A stretch of DNA of 5,679 nt from Chloroflexota bacterium (GTDB taxonomy: Bacteria; Chloroflexota; Limnocylindria; Limnocylindrales; CSP1-4), in contig DAIDTV010000109.1 of NCBI GenBank assembly GCA_027457005.1, forward strand, positions 1 to 5,679, given 5' to 3'. Position numbers and translations under genes: made by a program. Under the pieces are notes generated by a model. It searched no databases and was not told the origin of the DNA. It was given only the letters and a program-made list of their open reading frames with translations. This document shows, piece after piece, positions 1 through 5,679 of this stretch; the stretch's first letter is position 1, and every line of letters starts with the position of its first letter.

Positions 1-1161
1 GAGGACGGGGTCCTGATCGGCCTGTCGGGCCAGTCGGAGTCGGACCTGCTGCTGCGCAAGCTGCAGTTCCAGCTCTACCAGCCGCAGGACGTGGTGCTCG
101 GCATCGACATGCGGCTGCAGAAGGACGCCGAGCAGCTCATGGGGAACCGGCGGGGCGCGGTCGTGGCGATCGATCCCGCGACCGGGCAGATCCTGGCGCT
201 GGTCAGCAGCCCCGGGTTCGACCCGAACCAGGTGGCCAGCCCGGCGACCGGCGCGGCCGCCTTCCAGCGACTCTCGACGGACCCGGCGTCGCCGCTGCTC
301 GATCGGGCCACGCAGGGGCTCTTCGTGCCCGGGTCGGTCTTCAAGCTGGTGACCTCCATCGCGGGGCTCGGGTCGGGCGCCATCACCGCGCAGACCACCT
401 ACCCCGACCAGCCGGCGGAGGAGAAGACCGGCTTCCTCGTGGACGGCTATCGCGTGATCGACGGCCACCATCCCTTCACCGATGGCACGGCCCTCGACTA
501 CACGCAGGCGCTCGAGGTCTCCTGCAACATCTACTTCGCCCACGTCGGGCTCGCGGTCGGAGGCCCGGCGCTGGTGCAGTGGGCCGCCCGGCTCGGGTTC
601 GGCGCGCCCATCCCCTTCGACCTGCCCACGGCCGCCAGCCAGGTCACCGGCGGGGGCGGTCCGCTGGGGGGCTTCAAGGACCAGGTGGAGCTCGCGAACG
701 CCGCGTACGGCCAGGCCGAGGTGCTGGTGACGCCGCTGCAGATGGCGCTGGTGGCGGCCGCGATCGCCAACGGCGGGGTGCTCATGCGACCCCACCTGGT
801 GATCGGCACGCGCGACGCCAGCGGGACACTGCACCCGGTTGCTCCCGCGCCGTGGCGGACGGTCGTCGACCCGGTCATCGCATCCACGATCGCGAACGCC
901 ATGCAGCAGGCGGTCGAGGGAGCGTGGGGCATCCCGTGCGCGGGGCTGGGCAAGGTCCCGGGTGTCCCGACCGCCGGAAAGACCGGCACCGCGCAGTTGG
1001 GCGGCACGGGCGAGCCGCACTCGTGGTTCGTGGGGTTCGCGCCGGTCCAGGGGGCCCGGATCGCGGTGGCGGTGCTCCTGGAGCGGGCAGGGTCCGGGGC
1101 CACCGAAGCGGCGCCACTCGCCAGCCGCGTGATGGCCTACTACCTGGCGCTGCAGCAGTGA
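1..1161 (+). CDS. Class B penicillin-binding protein, peptidoglycan D,D-transpeptidase (5' partial)
   Basis: This is the C-terminal 386 residues of a transpeptidase that cross-links peptidoglycan stems outside the membrane; the reading frame is already open at base 1, so the membrane anchor and most of the pedestal domain lie upstream. The entry into the catalytic domain is recognisable as VVLGIDMRLQ (visible residues about 32-41), followed by RGAVVAIDPATGQILALVS. All three penicillin-binding motifs are intact: SVFK with the acylated Ser at visible residue 112 (codon 334-336), SCN at 174-176 (520-528), and KTGT at 327-330 (979-990). The end, with SWFVGFAP and a Gly/Ala-rich tail, is typical of the PbpA/MrdA/FtsI group. 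No glycosyltransferase domain is visible, but the missing N-terminus prevents a full exclusion. PbpA-like proteins often pair with a RodA/FtsW gene, which would be expected just upstream. Family assignment is firm; the choice between elongation and division type is open, so no symbol is given. Confidence 0.95.
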   Translation, partial: EDGVLIGLSGQSESDLLLRKLQFQLYQPQDVVLGIDMRLQKDAEQLMGNRRGAVVAIDPATGQILALVSSPGFDPNQVASPATGAAAFQRLSTDPASPLLDRATQGLFVPGSVFKLVTSIAGLGSGAITAQTTYPDQPAEEKTGFLVDGYRVIDGHHPFTDGTALDYTQALEVSCNIYFAHVGLAVGGPALVQWAARLGFGAPIPFDLPTAASQVTGGGGPLGGFKDQVELANAAYGQAEVLVTPLQMALVAAAIANGGVLMRPHLVIGTRDASGTLHPVAPAPWRTVVDPVIASTIANAMQQAVEGAWGIPCAGLGKVPGVPTAGKTGTAQLGGTGEPHSWFVGFAPVQGARIAVAVLLERAGSGATEAAPLASRVMAYYLALQQ

Positions 1162-1163
1162 GG
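1160..1163 (+). promoter_or_regulatory. Ribosome-binding site GAGG for the small membrane protein, overlapping the PBP stop
   Basis: GAGG sits 6 bases before the GTG at 1170, and its first two bases are the last two of the PBP TGA stop (1159-1161). This decides the start: the alternative GTG at 1158 (GTGA overlap) has no purine-rich site before it. The arrangement suggests translational coupling to the PBP gene. Confidence 0.55.
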
Positions 1164-1169
1164 CACGCC

Positions 1170-1355
1170 GTGAGGACGGGACGGCCCCTGGTCGAACGGG
1201 TGCTCCTGATGCTCGTGGCGCTCGTGATGGCGGCGGTCTTCTTCGTGATGGGGATCGCGTCGTGGAGCGCAGGGGAGCTTCCGCTGGGGGTCTTCGGCCT
1301 CCTGGGCGGCTTCATGACGCTCTGGGTCGGGGTGCTCACCCTGCGCCGCGGCTGA
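1170..1355 (+). CDS. Small two-helix membrane protein, function unknown (61 aa)
   Basis: I do not recognise a family. From GTG 1170 the product has 61 residues: a short basic N-terminus (RTGRPLVER), a first hydrophobic helix at about 11-32, a turn with Ser-Ala-Gly-Glu at 33-36, a second helix at about 39-58, and a basic end LRRG. The charges predict a hairpin with both ends in the cytoplasm. Coding is supported by codon use: 57 of 61 sense codons end in G or C, matching the neighbours, and a GAGG site is well placed at 1160-1163. It starts 8 bases after the PBP stop, so it is probably co-transcribed and perhaps translationally coupled with that gene. GTG 1158 would add four residues (V-R-H-A) and cannot be excluded. 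A role near the PBP, for instance as an accessory membrane peptide, is only inferred from position. The same frame stays open back to 579 inside the PBP gene, but that part is a shadow. Confidence 0.65.
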   Translation: MRTGRPLVERVLLMLVALVMAAVFFVMGIASWSAGELPLGVFGLLGGFMTLWVGVLTLRRG

Positions 1356-1364
1356 CCGGCGCAG
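1341..1364 (+). terminator. GC-rich hairpin across the end of the small gene, possible terminator
   Basis: CTGCGCCG (1341-1348) pairs perfectly with CGGCGCAG (1357-1364) around an 8-base loop that holds the TGA stop of the small gene. An alternative outer pairing is ACCCTG (1338-1343) with CAGGGT (1367-1372). No T-tract follows, so it is not a classical intrinsic terminator; in high-GC bacteria such hairpins may still slow or stop transcription, or protect the mRNA end. The position at the end of the PBP unit is the main support. Confidence 0.35.
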
Positions 1365-1385
1365 CCCAGGGTCGAGCCACCGGAC

Positions 1386-1404
1386 GGGTGCCCGCCGGGC
1401 ACTC
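1386..1404 (+). terminator. Second GC-rich hairpin after the PBP unit, possible terminator
   Basis: GGGTGCCC (1386-1393) pairs with GGGCACTC (1397-1404) around a GCC loop, with one G-U pair; the inner six pairs GTGCCC/GGGCAC are perfect. It is followed by CCCCGC, not by T residues. Together with the hairpin at 1341-1364 it makes a tandem structure between two transcription units, read here as a possible U-less terminator region. It could also be a leader structure if transcription of the next unit begins further upstream. Confidence 0.35.
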
Positions 1405-1430
1405 CCCCGCGACCGGTCTGCCCGCGCGGC

Positions 1431-1461
1431 TGAACCTTTCCGTGGGTACGTGACGTACCAT
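1431..1461 (+). promoter_or_regulatory. Weak promoter candidate upstream of moxR
   Basis: The segment is less GC-rich than its surroundings. TGAACC (1431-1436) resembles the GGAAC -35 core of many ECF sigma factors, and CGTA lies 18 bases after GAAC (1454-1457), about where an ECF -10 would be expected. A housekeeping reading would use TACCAT (1456-1461, four of six matches to TATAAT) but lacks a good -35. Neither is convincing alone. The location between the hairpins and the moxR start is the strongest argument. Confidence 0.2.
1445..1459. promoter_or_regulatory. Perfect 15-bp palindrome, candidate operator for the moxR unit
   Basis: GGTACGT (1445-1451) and ACGTACC (1453-1459) are exact inverted copies around a central G. 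The site ends 65 bases before the moxR ATG, in the only non-coding gap of the window long enough for a promoter, and overlaps the proposed -10 region. Its size and symmetry fit a binding site for a dimeric repressor or activator. The regulator is unknown. As RNA it would have a one-base loop and fold poorly, so a DNA site is favoured. Confidence 0.4.
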
Positions 1462-1513
1462 GATCGGGCGAACCCGGCCGAACGGCGGGAGGCCAGGCGG
1501 ACACCATTGCAGT

Positions 1514-1520
1514 GGGGGAG
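1514..1520 (+). promoter_or_regulatory. Ribosome-binding site GGGGGAG for moxR
   Basis: The purine run ends 4 bases before ATG 1525 and is the best Shine-Dalgarno-like site in the gap. It selects ATG 1525 over the in-frame GTG at 1450, which lies inside the palindrome, has no such site, and would add 25 residues (TYHDRANPAERREARR and so on) unlike the usual MoxR start. Confidence 0.6.
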
Positions 1521-1524
1521 TCGA

Positions 1525-2493
1525 ATGGCGGACGTGCGGGCGCTCGGGGGACGGGTCGTTGCCAACGTGGAACACGTCATCGTGGGCAAGCACGACGTCG
1601 TCCGCCTGGCGCTCGTGGCGCTCATCTGCCAGGGCCACATCCTGATCGAGGACGTGCCCGGGACGGGCAAGACCGTGCTCGCGAAGGCACTGGCACGCAG
1701 CCTGGGCTGCTCGTTTCGCCGGATCCAGTTCACCCCGGACCTGCTGCCGTCCGACGTGACCGGGCTCTCGATCTACAACCAGCGGACCCAGGAGTTCGAG
1801 TTCCGGCCGGGCCCGATCATGGCCCAGGTGGTCCTGGCCGACGAGATCAACCGTGCCACGCCCAAGACGCAATCGGCGCTGCTCGAGTGCATGGAGGAGC
1901 GCCAGGCCACCATCGACGGCAGGACCTACGCCATGCCCAGCCCGTTCCTGGTGCTCGCCACGCAGAACCCGATCGAGTACGAGGGGACCTTCGCGCTGCC
2001 GGAGGCCCAGCTGGACCGCTTCATGCTCCGGCTCCGGCTGGGCTACCCCTCGCCGGCCGAGGAGATCGTGGTGATGGACCAGCAGAAGCGCGTCCATCCG
2101 CTCGGCGAGATCGGCGAGGTGGTCAGCGTCGAGGAGCTCCTCGCGATGCAGTCGACGGTGCGCGAGATGTACGTGGACCCGGTGGTCGCGGACTACATCG
2201 TCCGTCTCACCTCCGCCACGCGCACCCACGCGGACGTCCAGCTGGGTGCCTCGCCGCGCGGCTCACTGGCGCTCTACCGGGGGGCCCAGGCGATGGCCGC
2301 GCTGGACGGGCGCGACTACGCGATTCCGGACGACGTCAAGACGCTCGCCGAGCCGGCGCTGGCCCACCGGATCATCGTCAAGACGGCGGCGACGCTTCGG
2401 GACGTCGACGGGCGGCAGGTCATCCGGGAGCTGCTCGAGACGGTTCCCGTCGAGGTGGGCGCGGCGGAGCGGCCGCGGGTGCGGCCGGCGTAG
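1525..2493 (+). CDS. moxR: MoxR-family AAA+ ATPase
   Basis: The 322-residue product has the usual size and full motif set of MoxR ATPases, cytoplasmic hexameric machines thought to use ATP hydrolysis to mature or activate partner proteins, often ones with von Willebrand A-like domains. Seen in order: the N-terminal helix region with VIVGKHDVVRLALVAL (18-33), Walker A DVPGTGKT (43-50), Walker B VVLADEINRA (102-111) with Asp106 and Glu107, sensor 1 ATQNP with Asn148, the arginine-finger stretch LPEAQLDRFML with Arg165, and sensor 2 GASPRG with Arg245. The C-terminal helical lid follows and the protein ends at TAG 2491-2493. No catalytic residue is missing. It is the first gene of a cassette with DUF58 and transglutaminase-like genes, an arrangement known from many bacteria and archaea; the DUF58 gene starts 27 bases later. 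The substrate is unknown, and links to stress or envelope assembly are inferred from family and context. Confidence 0.96.
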   Translation: MADVRALGGRVVANVEHVIVGKHDVVRLALVALICQGHILIEDVPGTGKTVLAKALARSLGCSFRRIQFTPDLLPSDVTGLSIYNQRTQEFEFRPGPIMAQVVLADEINRATPKTQSALLECMEERQATIDGRTYAMPSPFLVLATQNPIEYEGTFALPEAQLDRFMLRLRLGYPSPAEEIVVMDQQKRVHPLGEIGEVVSVEELLAMQSTVREMYVDPVVADYIVRLTSATRTHADVQLGASPRGSLALYRGAQAMAALDGRDYAIPDDVKTLAEPALAHRIIVKTAATLRDVDGRQVIRELLETVPVEVGAAERPRVRPA

Positions 2494-2498
2494 CCGGC
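2484..2498. repeat. Short hairpin over the moxR stop codon
   Basis: GCCGGC (2484-2489) is repeated at 2493-2498 with GTA between. Because GCCGGC is self-complementary, the copies are both direct and inverted repeats, so the mRNA could fold a six-pair stem; the loop holds the first two bases of the TAG stop. It could affect coupling between moxR and the DUF58 gene, but chance is plausible in such GC-rich DNA. Confidence 0.25.
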
Positions 2499-2520
2499 AC
2501 AACCGGCGGGCGGCGGCGAG

Positions 2521-3789
2521 ATGATCGCGCGACTCCAGCTCCTGGTCCTCGGCGCCATCCTGATCGTCGGCGCGTTCTCCACCGGGGCGGATTTCCTGTT
2601 CTTCCTGGTCTACCTGCTGCTCCTCGTGGGTGGCGGCGCGTACGTGGTGACGCGGCTCGGGCTGGCCGACCTGGAGGCGGGCTACGTGCTGGGCCAGCTG
2701 CACGGTTCGGTCGGCGGGCAGCTCCGCGTGACCTACACGCTGCGCAACGTGAGCTATCTGCCCAAGCCGTGGCTGGAGATCGAGCATGCCTCCACGCTGC
2801 CGGTTCCGCTCCCCGGGCGGGCACTCGCTCTGCCGCCACGCGGCGAGCGCTCCTGGCTGACGCGCGTTCCGCTCACCCGGCGTGGACACTTCCGCATCGA
2901 CCCGCTGCAGATCCGCACCAGCGACCCGTTCGGGCTGTTCGAGGCGTCGGCGGGCGTGGGCAGGGGCGCCACCCTGGTGGTGTACCCCCGGGTGGAGCCG
3001 CTCCCGTTCTGGCACGTCCCGGCAACCTCGCTCGAGGGCACCCACGCCAGTCGCGAGCGGACCTTCCAGAGCACGCCGCTCGTCACGTCGGTCCGGCCCT
3101 ACGTGCCGGGCGACGCCTACAACCGGATCCACTGGCCGACCACGGCGCGCCAGCAGGAGCTGTACGTCCGCGAGTTCGACCTGGAGCAGGCGGCGGACGT
3201 CTGGATCTTCCTCGACCTCGACCCCACCTGGCAGGCGGGCCAGGGCGACGAGTCGACCCTCGAGGCGGCGGTCCGCGTCGCCGCCGCCGTCGGCGCCAAG
3301 GCGCTGTCGGAGAACCGCGCGGTGGGGCTCACGTCGGCCGGTCGCCAGCTCCCGGTGCTGCCCGCGGACCGGGGCGCCAGGCAGCACCAGAAGCTGATGC
3401 AGATGCTCGCCGCGGCGCAGGCGAACGCCCCGGTGCCGCTCGTGGAGATCCTGCTGCACGGCCTCGGCCGGCTGCGGCGGGGCATGACGGCGCTGGTGAT
3501 CACGCCGTCGCTCGACCCGAACTGGATCCGTCCGCTCGCCTCGCTCCGCCCTCGCGGGGTGGGCGTGGCGGTGTGCCACCTCGATCCCGCGGCCTATGCG
3601 GCTATCGCCGCCCGCCCGGACGGCCGGGGCGGGGAAGACGAGGCGCAGGCGGAGCGGCTGCGGGGCGTCCGATCGATGCGCCATGCCCTGGCCGAGTACG
3701 ATCTCCAGGTCCACGAGATCGTGCCGCACACGCGCCTGGGAGAGCTGCTGGTCGCGCCGGGGGCGGTGGCGGCACGGAGGCCGGCATGA
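2521..3789 (+). CDS. Membrane-anchored DUF58 protein, putative MoxR partner
   Basis: The 422-residue product begins with two closely spaced hydrophobic segments (about 4-19 and 23-46), followed by a beta-rich region (about 50-165) of the type seen before DUF58. The DUF58 signature is clear: VRPYVPGDAYNRIHW (191-205), then the conserved AR (209-210) and LYVREFD. Next comes a strand-like stretch VWIFLDLDPTW (227-237), where DUF58 proteins show weak similarity to von Willebrand A domains; the metal-site pattern DxSxS is not kept here (D232-L-D-P-T). The remainder alternates strands and helices and ends in an Ala/Arg-rich tail. The start ATG 2521 fits the usual short N-terminus; only a weak GGCGGCGAG precedes it, so translation may depend on coupling to moxR 27 bases upstream. 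Its stop overlaps the next start by ATGA. DUF58 proteins regularly accompany MoxR and are thought to be its client or adaptor; no biochemical activity is established for this type. Confidence 0.93.
   Translation: MIARLQLLVLGAILIVGAFSTGADFLFFLVYLLLLVGGGAYVVTRLGLADLEAGYVLGQLHGSVGGQLRVTYTLRNVSYLPKPWLEIEHASTLPVPLPGRALALPPRGERSWLTRVPLTRRGHFRIDPLQIRTSDPFGLFEASAGVGRGATLVVYPRVEPLPFWHVPATSLEGTHASRERTFQSTPLVTSVRPYVPGDAYNRIHWPTTARQQELYVREFDLEQAADVWIFLDLDPTWQAGQGDESTLEAAVRVAAAVGAKALSENRAVGLTSAGRQLPVLPADRGARQHQKLMQMLAAAQANAPVPLVEILLHGLGRLRRGMTALVITPSLDPNWIRPLASLRPRGVGVAVCHLDPAAYAAIAARPDGRGGEDEAQAERLRGVRSMRHALAEYDLQVHEIVPHTRLGELLVAPGAVAARRPA
3776..3780 (+). promoter_or_regulatory. Ribosome-binding site GGAGG for the transglutaminase-like gene
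   Basis: A strong GGAGG lies inside the last codons of the DUF58 gene, 5 bases before ATG 3786 and 8 before the tandem ATG 3789. Both spacings work, so the start is uncertain by one Met. It supports a tightly coupled gene pair. Confidence 0.65.
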
Positions 3790-5679
3790 TGGCCGGGCGG
3801 CGGGACACGGAGCGGTCCGTGCCGAGGCGGCCCGCCGAGGGCTGGCTGAGCGTCCTCGCGCTGCTCGTGATGCTGCTGACCCTGGGCTACGCGGTCGACA
3901 ACGCGCAGTGGGCCGGCCGGGTCGCGGGCACGGGCGTGAGCGAGACCGAGTTCCTTCCGGCGGCACTGGTGCTCGGCGCGGCGTGGGGCCTGGCCGGGGC
4001 GAAGCTGCGCTGGCACCCGCTGCTGGTCCACGTGGTGGGCGCCATCCTCGGCTCGGCGTTTGCCATCTACGCCGTGGCCGGCATCATCCCGCCGGTGCCC
4101 GGGGTCGTGCTCCCGGCCCACGATCCCTTCCGGCTGGCGAACCTGGTCGCGTCCATCCAGTTCTTCCTGCGCGACGTCTTCATTCGGCAGGTGCGGTCCG
4201 ACCAGACCTCGGCCTTCCTCCTGGTGGTGGCCTCCGTGGGCTGGGCGAGCGGGCAGTTCGCGGCCTTCGCGGTGTTCCGGCATCACCGGCCGATGAGTGC
4301 GGTGCTGTTCCTGGGGCTGCTGCTGCTCGCCAGCATGTCGCTGACCCTCCAGCACCAGTACCCGTACCTGATCGTGTTCGCGGCCGCCGCCCTGTTCCTG
4401 CTCGTGCGTCTCAGCCTGGCGGAGCAGCGACTGCTCTGGGGGCACACTCGCCTGGGCGACGAGAGCACCGCCTTCTCGCTCTACCTGCGGAACGGGGCGA
4501 CCTTCACCATCGTCGCGCTGCTCGGGGCGATCGTGCTGACCTCGGCGGCCAGCTCGGACCCGCTGCGCCCCTACTGGACGGGCAGCGCGGACCAGTTCTA
4601 TTCGTGGGCAACGAACTTCGACCGGTTCGCCAGCGGCATCGTGGCGCCGATCAGGGGGCCCTCGGGGCTCTTCACCGCGTCGCAGACGATCCAGGGCTTC
4701 TGGCAATCCTCCCCGGCGCTCGCCTACGAGATCCGTACCAGCACCGGCAAGGGCTACTACTGGCAGGGCGCCACCTACGACGACTTCGACGGGCACACCT
4801 GGAAGCAGAGCAATCCCTCGACCGCCGGCCCGATCGCGGCCGGCAAACCGGTCCTCGCGGGCAGCGTGGACGAGGTGCTGCCGGGCAAGCAGTACCAGGA
4901 AGTGACCGTGACGGTCGCCCCGGTCGACGTCGCGGACCCGACCGTGCTCTCCCCCCAGACGCCCTACAGGGTCTCGCTGCCGGTCCAGCTGCAGACTGCC
5001 GCGGCCGGGGGCCCGGTCGACGCCCTGCAGCTCAACAGCTCGCTGCCCGACGGCGGCTCCTACCAGGTAACGGCGCTGGTGCGCAACACGGTGGCGGACG
5101 AGGTGACCGGCAACGAGCTGGCCGCCGCGGGTACCGTGTACCCCGAGTGGGCCAAGCGCTACATCCTGATCGAGCCGGGCAGCATCGGGCCCATCGTGAA
5201 GGAGGACGCGGACCGGCTCGTGTCGACGCTGCCCGCCAGCCGCCGCGACCCGTACGACGTGGCGCGGGCACTGCAGGACTGGCTGTACAGCGGCGGCAAC
5301 TTCGTCTACGACACGGACGTGCGCGGGCTCTGCGCCCCCGGGATGCCCGTGCCCGACTGCCTGCTCACCAGCAAGCACGGCTACTGCGAGTACTTCGCCA
5401 CCACCCTGGTGATGATGCTGCGCACCCAGCAGATCCCGGCGCGCTACGTCCTCGGCTACCTGCCCGGGCAGCCGGCCGGGTCCGGCGTGTTCCAGGTGGA
5501 CCGCAGCGCGGCGCATGCGTGGGTCGAGGTGTACTTCCCGGGCTACGGCTGGGTCCGCTTCGATCCGACGCCGGGGAACGCGATCAATGGGCAGCAGCCG
5601 ACGAACCTGCCGAACGGGCCACCCGTTGCCACGCCGACCACGAAGCCGGGATCGAGCCCGACGCCCCACGCGGCGACGT
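3786..5679 (+). CDS. Transglutaminase-like membrane protein, TgpA/DUF3488 type (3' partial)
   Basis: The frame is open from ATG 3786 to the right edge: 631 residues, no stop. A basic N-terminus (GRRDTERSVPRR) is followed by about seven hydrophobic segments near residues 20-38, 57-73, 79-103, 142-162, 170-188, 194-212 and 238-256. With the start inside, this odd number places the rest outside the membrane. Residues about 258-487 form an extracytoplasmic region containing YYWQG (324-328) and YDDFDGHTW (331-339), typical of this family. The transglutaminase-like core (about 488-597) has the full triad: Cys534 in GYCEYFAT, His577 in AAHAWVEVYFPG, Asp593 in RFDPTPG. After it comes a Pro/Thr-rich linker (TPTTKPGSSPTP); related proteins often end with another membrane helix and a DUF4129 region, which would lie beyond the window. 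Such enzymes use the Cys thiol for amide cleavage or transfer; the substrate here is unknown. It overlaps the DUF58 stop by ATGA and belongs to the moxR cassette. Confidence 0.94.
   Translation, partial: MMAGRRDTERSVPRRPAEGWLSVLALLVMLLTLGYAVDNAQWAGRVAGTGVSETEFLPAALVLGAAWGLAGAKLRWHPLLVHVVGAILGSAFAIYAVAGIIPPVPGVVLPAHDPFRLANLVASIQFFLRDVFIRQVRSDQTSAFLLVVASVGWASGQFAAFAVFRHHRPMSAVLFLGLLLLASMSLTLQHQYPYLIVFAAAALFLLVRLSLAEQRLLWGHTRLGDESTAFSLYLRNGATFTIVALLGAIVLTSAASSDPLRPYWTGSADQFYSWATNFDRFASGIVAPIRGPSGLFTASQTIQGFWQSSPALAYEIRTSTGKGYYWQGATYDDFDGHTWKQSNPSTAGPIAAGKPVLAGSVDEVLPGKQYQEVTVTVAPVDVADPTVLSPQTPYRVSLPVQLQTAAAGGPVDALQLNSSLPDGGSYQVTALVRNTVADEVTGNELAAAGTVYPEWAKRYILIEPGSIGPIVKEDADRLVSTLPASRRDPYDVARALQDWLYSGGNFVYDTDVRGLCAPGMPVPDCLLTSKHGYCEYFATTLVMMLRTQQIPARYVLGYLPGQPAGSGVFQVDRSAAHAWVEVYFPGYGWVRFDPTPGNAINGQQPTNLPNGPPVATPTTKPGSSPTPHAAT

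Noticed and set aside
579..1169. Long upstream extension of the small membrane protein inside the PBP gene
   Set aside because: The frame is open back to 579, but the translation there is Arg/Gly-rich shadow of the PBP. The hydrophobic, gene-like part begins only after the PBP stop.
1450..1524. GTG start at 1450 for moxR
   Set aside because: It has no ribosome-binding site, falls in the palindrome and adds a charged stretch not typical of MoxR. ATG 1525 has GGGGGAG just before it.
1356..1524. Search of the gap for a tRNA, small RNA, riboswitch or second small gene
   Set aside because: No cloverleaf or known riboswitch core was seen. A 63-codon frame at 1262-1453 on the + strand overlaps the small gene and has a shadow-like Arg/Gly/Pro composition.
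1336..2229. 297-residue open frame on the minus strand
   Set aside because: It is antisense to most of moxR. The product is a run of His, Arg, Asp and Leu without domain motifs, as expected from the reverse of high-GC codons.
2482..2520. GGC/GGCGG-rich stretch as a tandem repeat
   Set aside because: Units are short and irregular, and the bias is what this base composition would give by chance.
2263..3966. 567-residue open frame on the minus strand
   Set aside because: It is antisense to moxR, the DUF58 gene and the start of the transglutaminase gene, is extremely Arg/Pro/His-rich, and crosses three supported genes. It is a composition effect.
3594..5669. 691-residue open frame on the minus strand
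   Set aside because: It lies opposite the transglutaminase-like gene, which has clear motifs. GC-rich third positions remove stops from this antisense frame; the product is Arg/His/Gly-rich with no recognisable domain.

Overview
The window is very GC-rich (about 70% by eye), and its codons end almost always in G or C. Every gene I can support lies on the + strand. The composition, the gene families and the Pro/Thr-rich linker in the last protein fit a high-GC bacterium such as an actinomycete or a high-GC Chloroflexota lineage. No single gene here settles which, so the taxonomy is an inference.

Layout: (1) 1-1161 is the C-terminal part of a class B penicillin-binding protein (peptidoglycan transpeptidase) with all three catalytic motifs; its start lies left of the window. 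(2) 1170-1355 is a 61-residue protein with two predicted membrane helices, whose ribosome-binding site overlaps the PBP stop codon. (3) 1356-1524 is non-coding and holds two GC-rich hairpins (the first begins in the end of the small gene), a perfect 15-bp palindrome and a purine-rich ribosome-binding site. I read it as the boundary between two transcription units. (4) 1525-2493 encodes a MoxR-family AAA+ ATPase. (5) 2521-3789 encodes a membrane-anchored DUF58 protein. (6) 3786-5679 encodes a seven-helix membrane protein with an extracytoplasmic transglutaminase-like domain (TgpA/DUF3488 type). It overlaps the DUF58 gene by ATGA and runs off the right edge.

The last three genes form the widespread but poorly understood MoxR-DUF58-transglutaminase cassette. 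From family knowledge, MoxR would act as a cytoplasmic ATPase chaperone, the DUF58 protein as its membrane-linked partner, and the transglutaminase-like protein would work on an unknown substrate outside the membrane. Its position directly downstream of a transpeptidase gene suggests a role in cell-envelope assembly or stress, but the sequence does not prove this. The cassette itself is not new. The least described elements are the small membrane protein, the palindrome before moxR, and the cysteine pattern next to the transglutaminase active site. I saw no tRNA, rRNA, CRISPR array, insertion sequence or phage gene.
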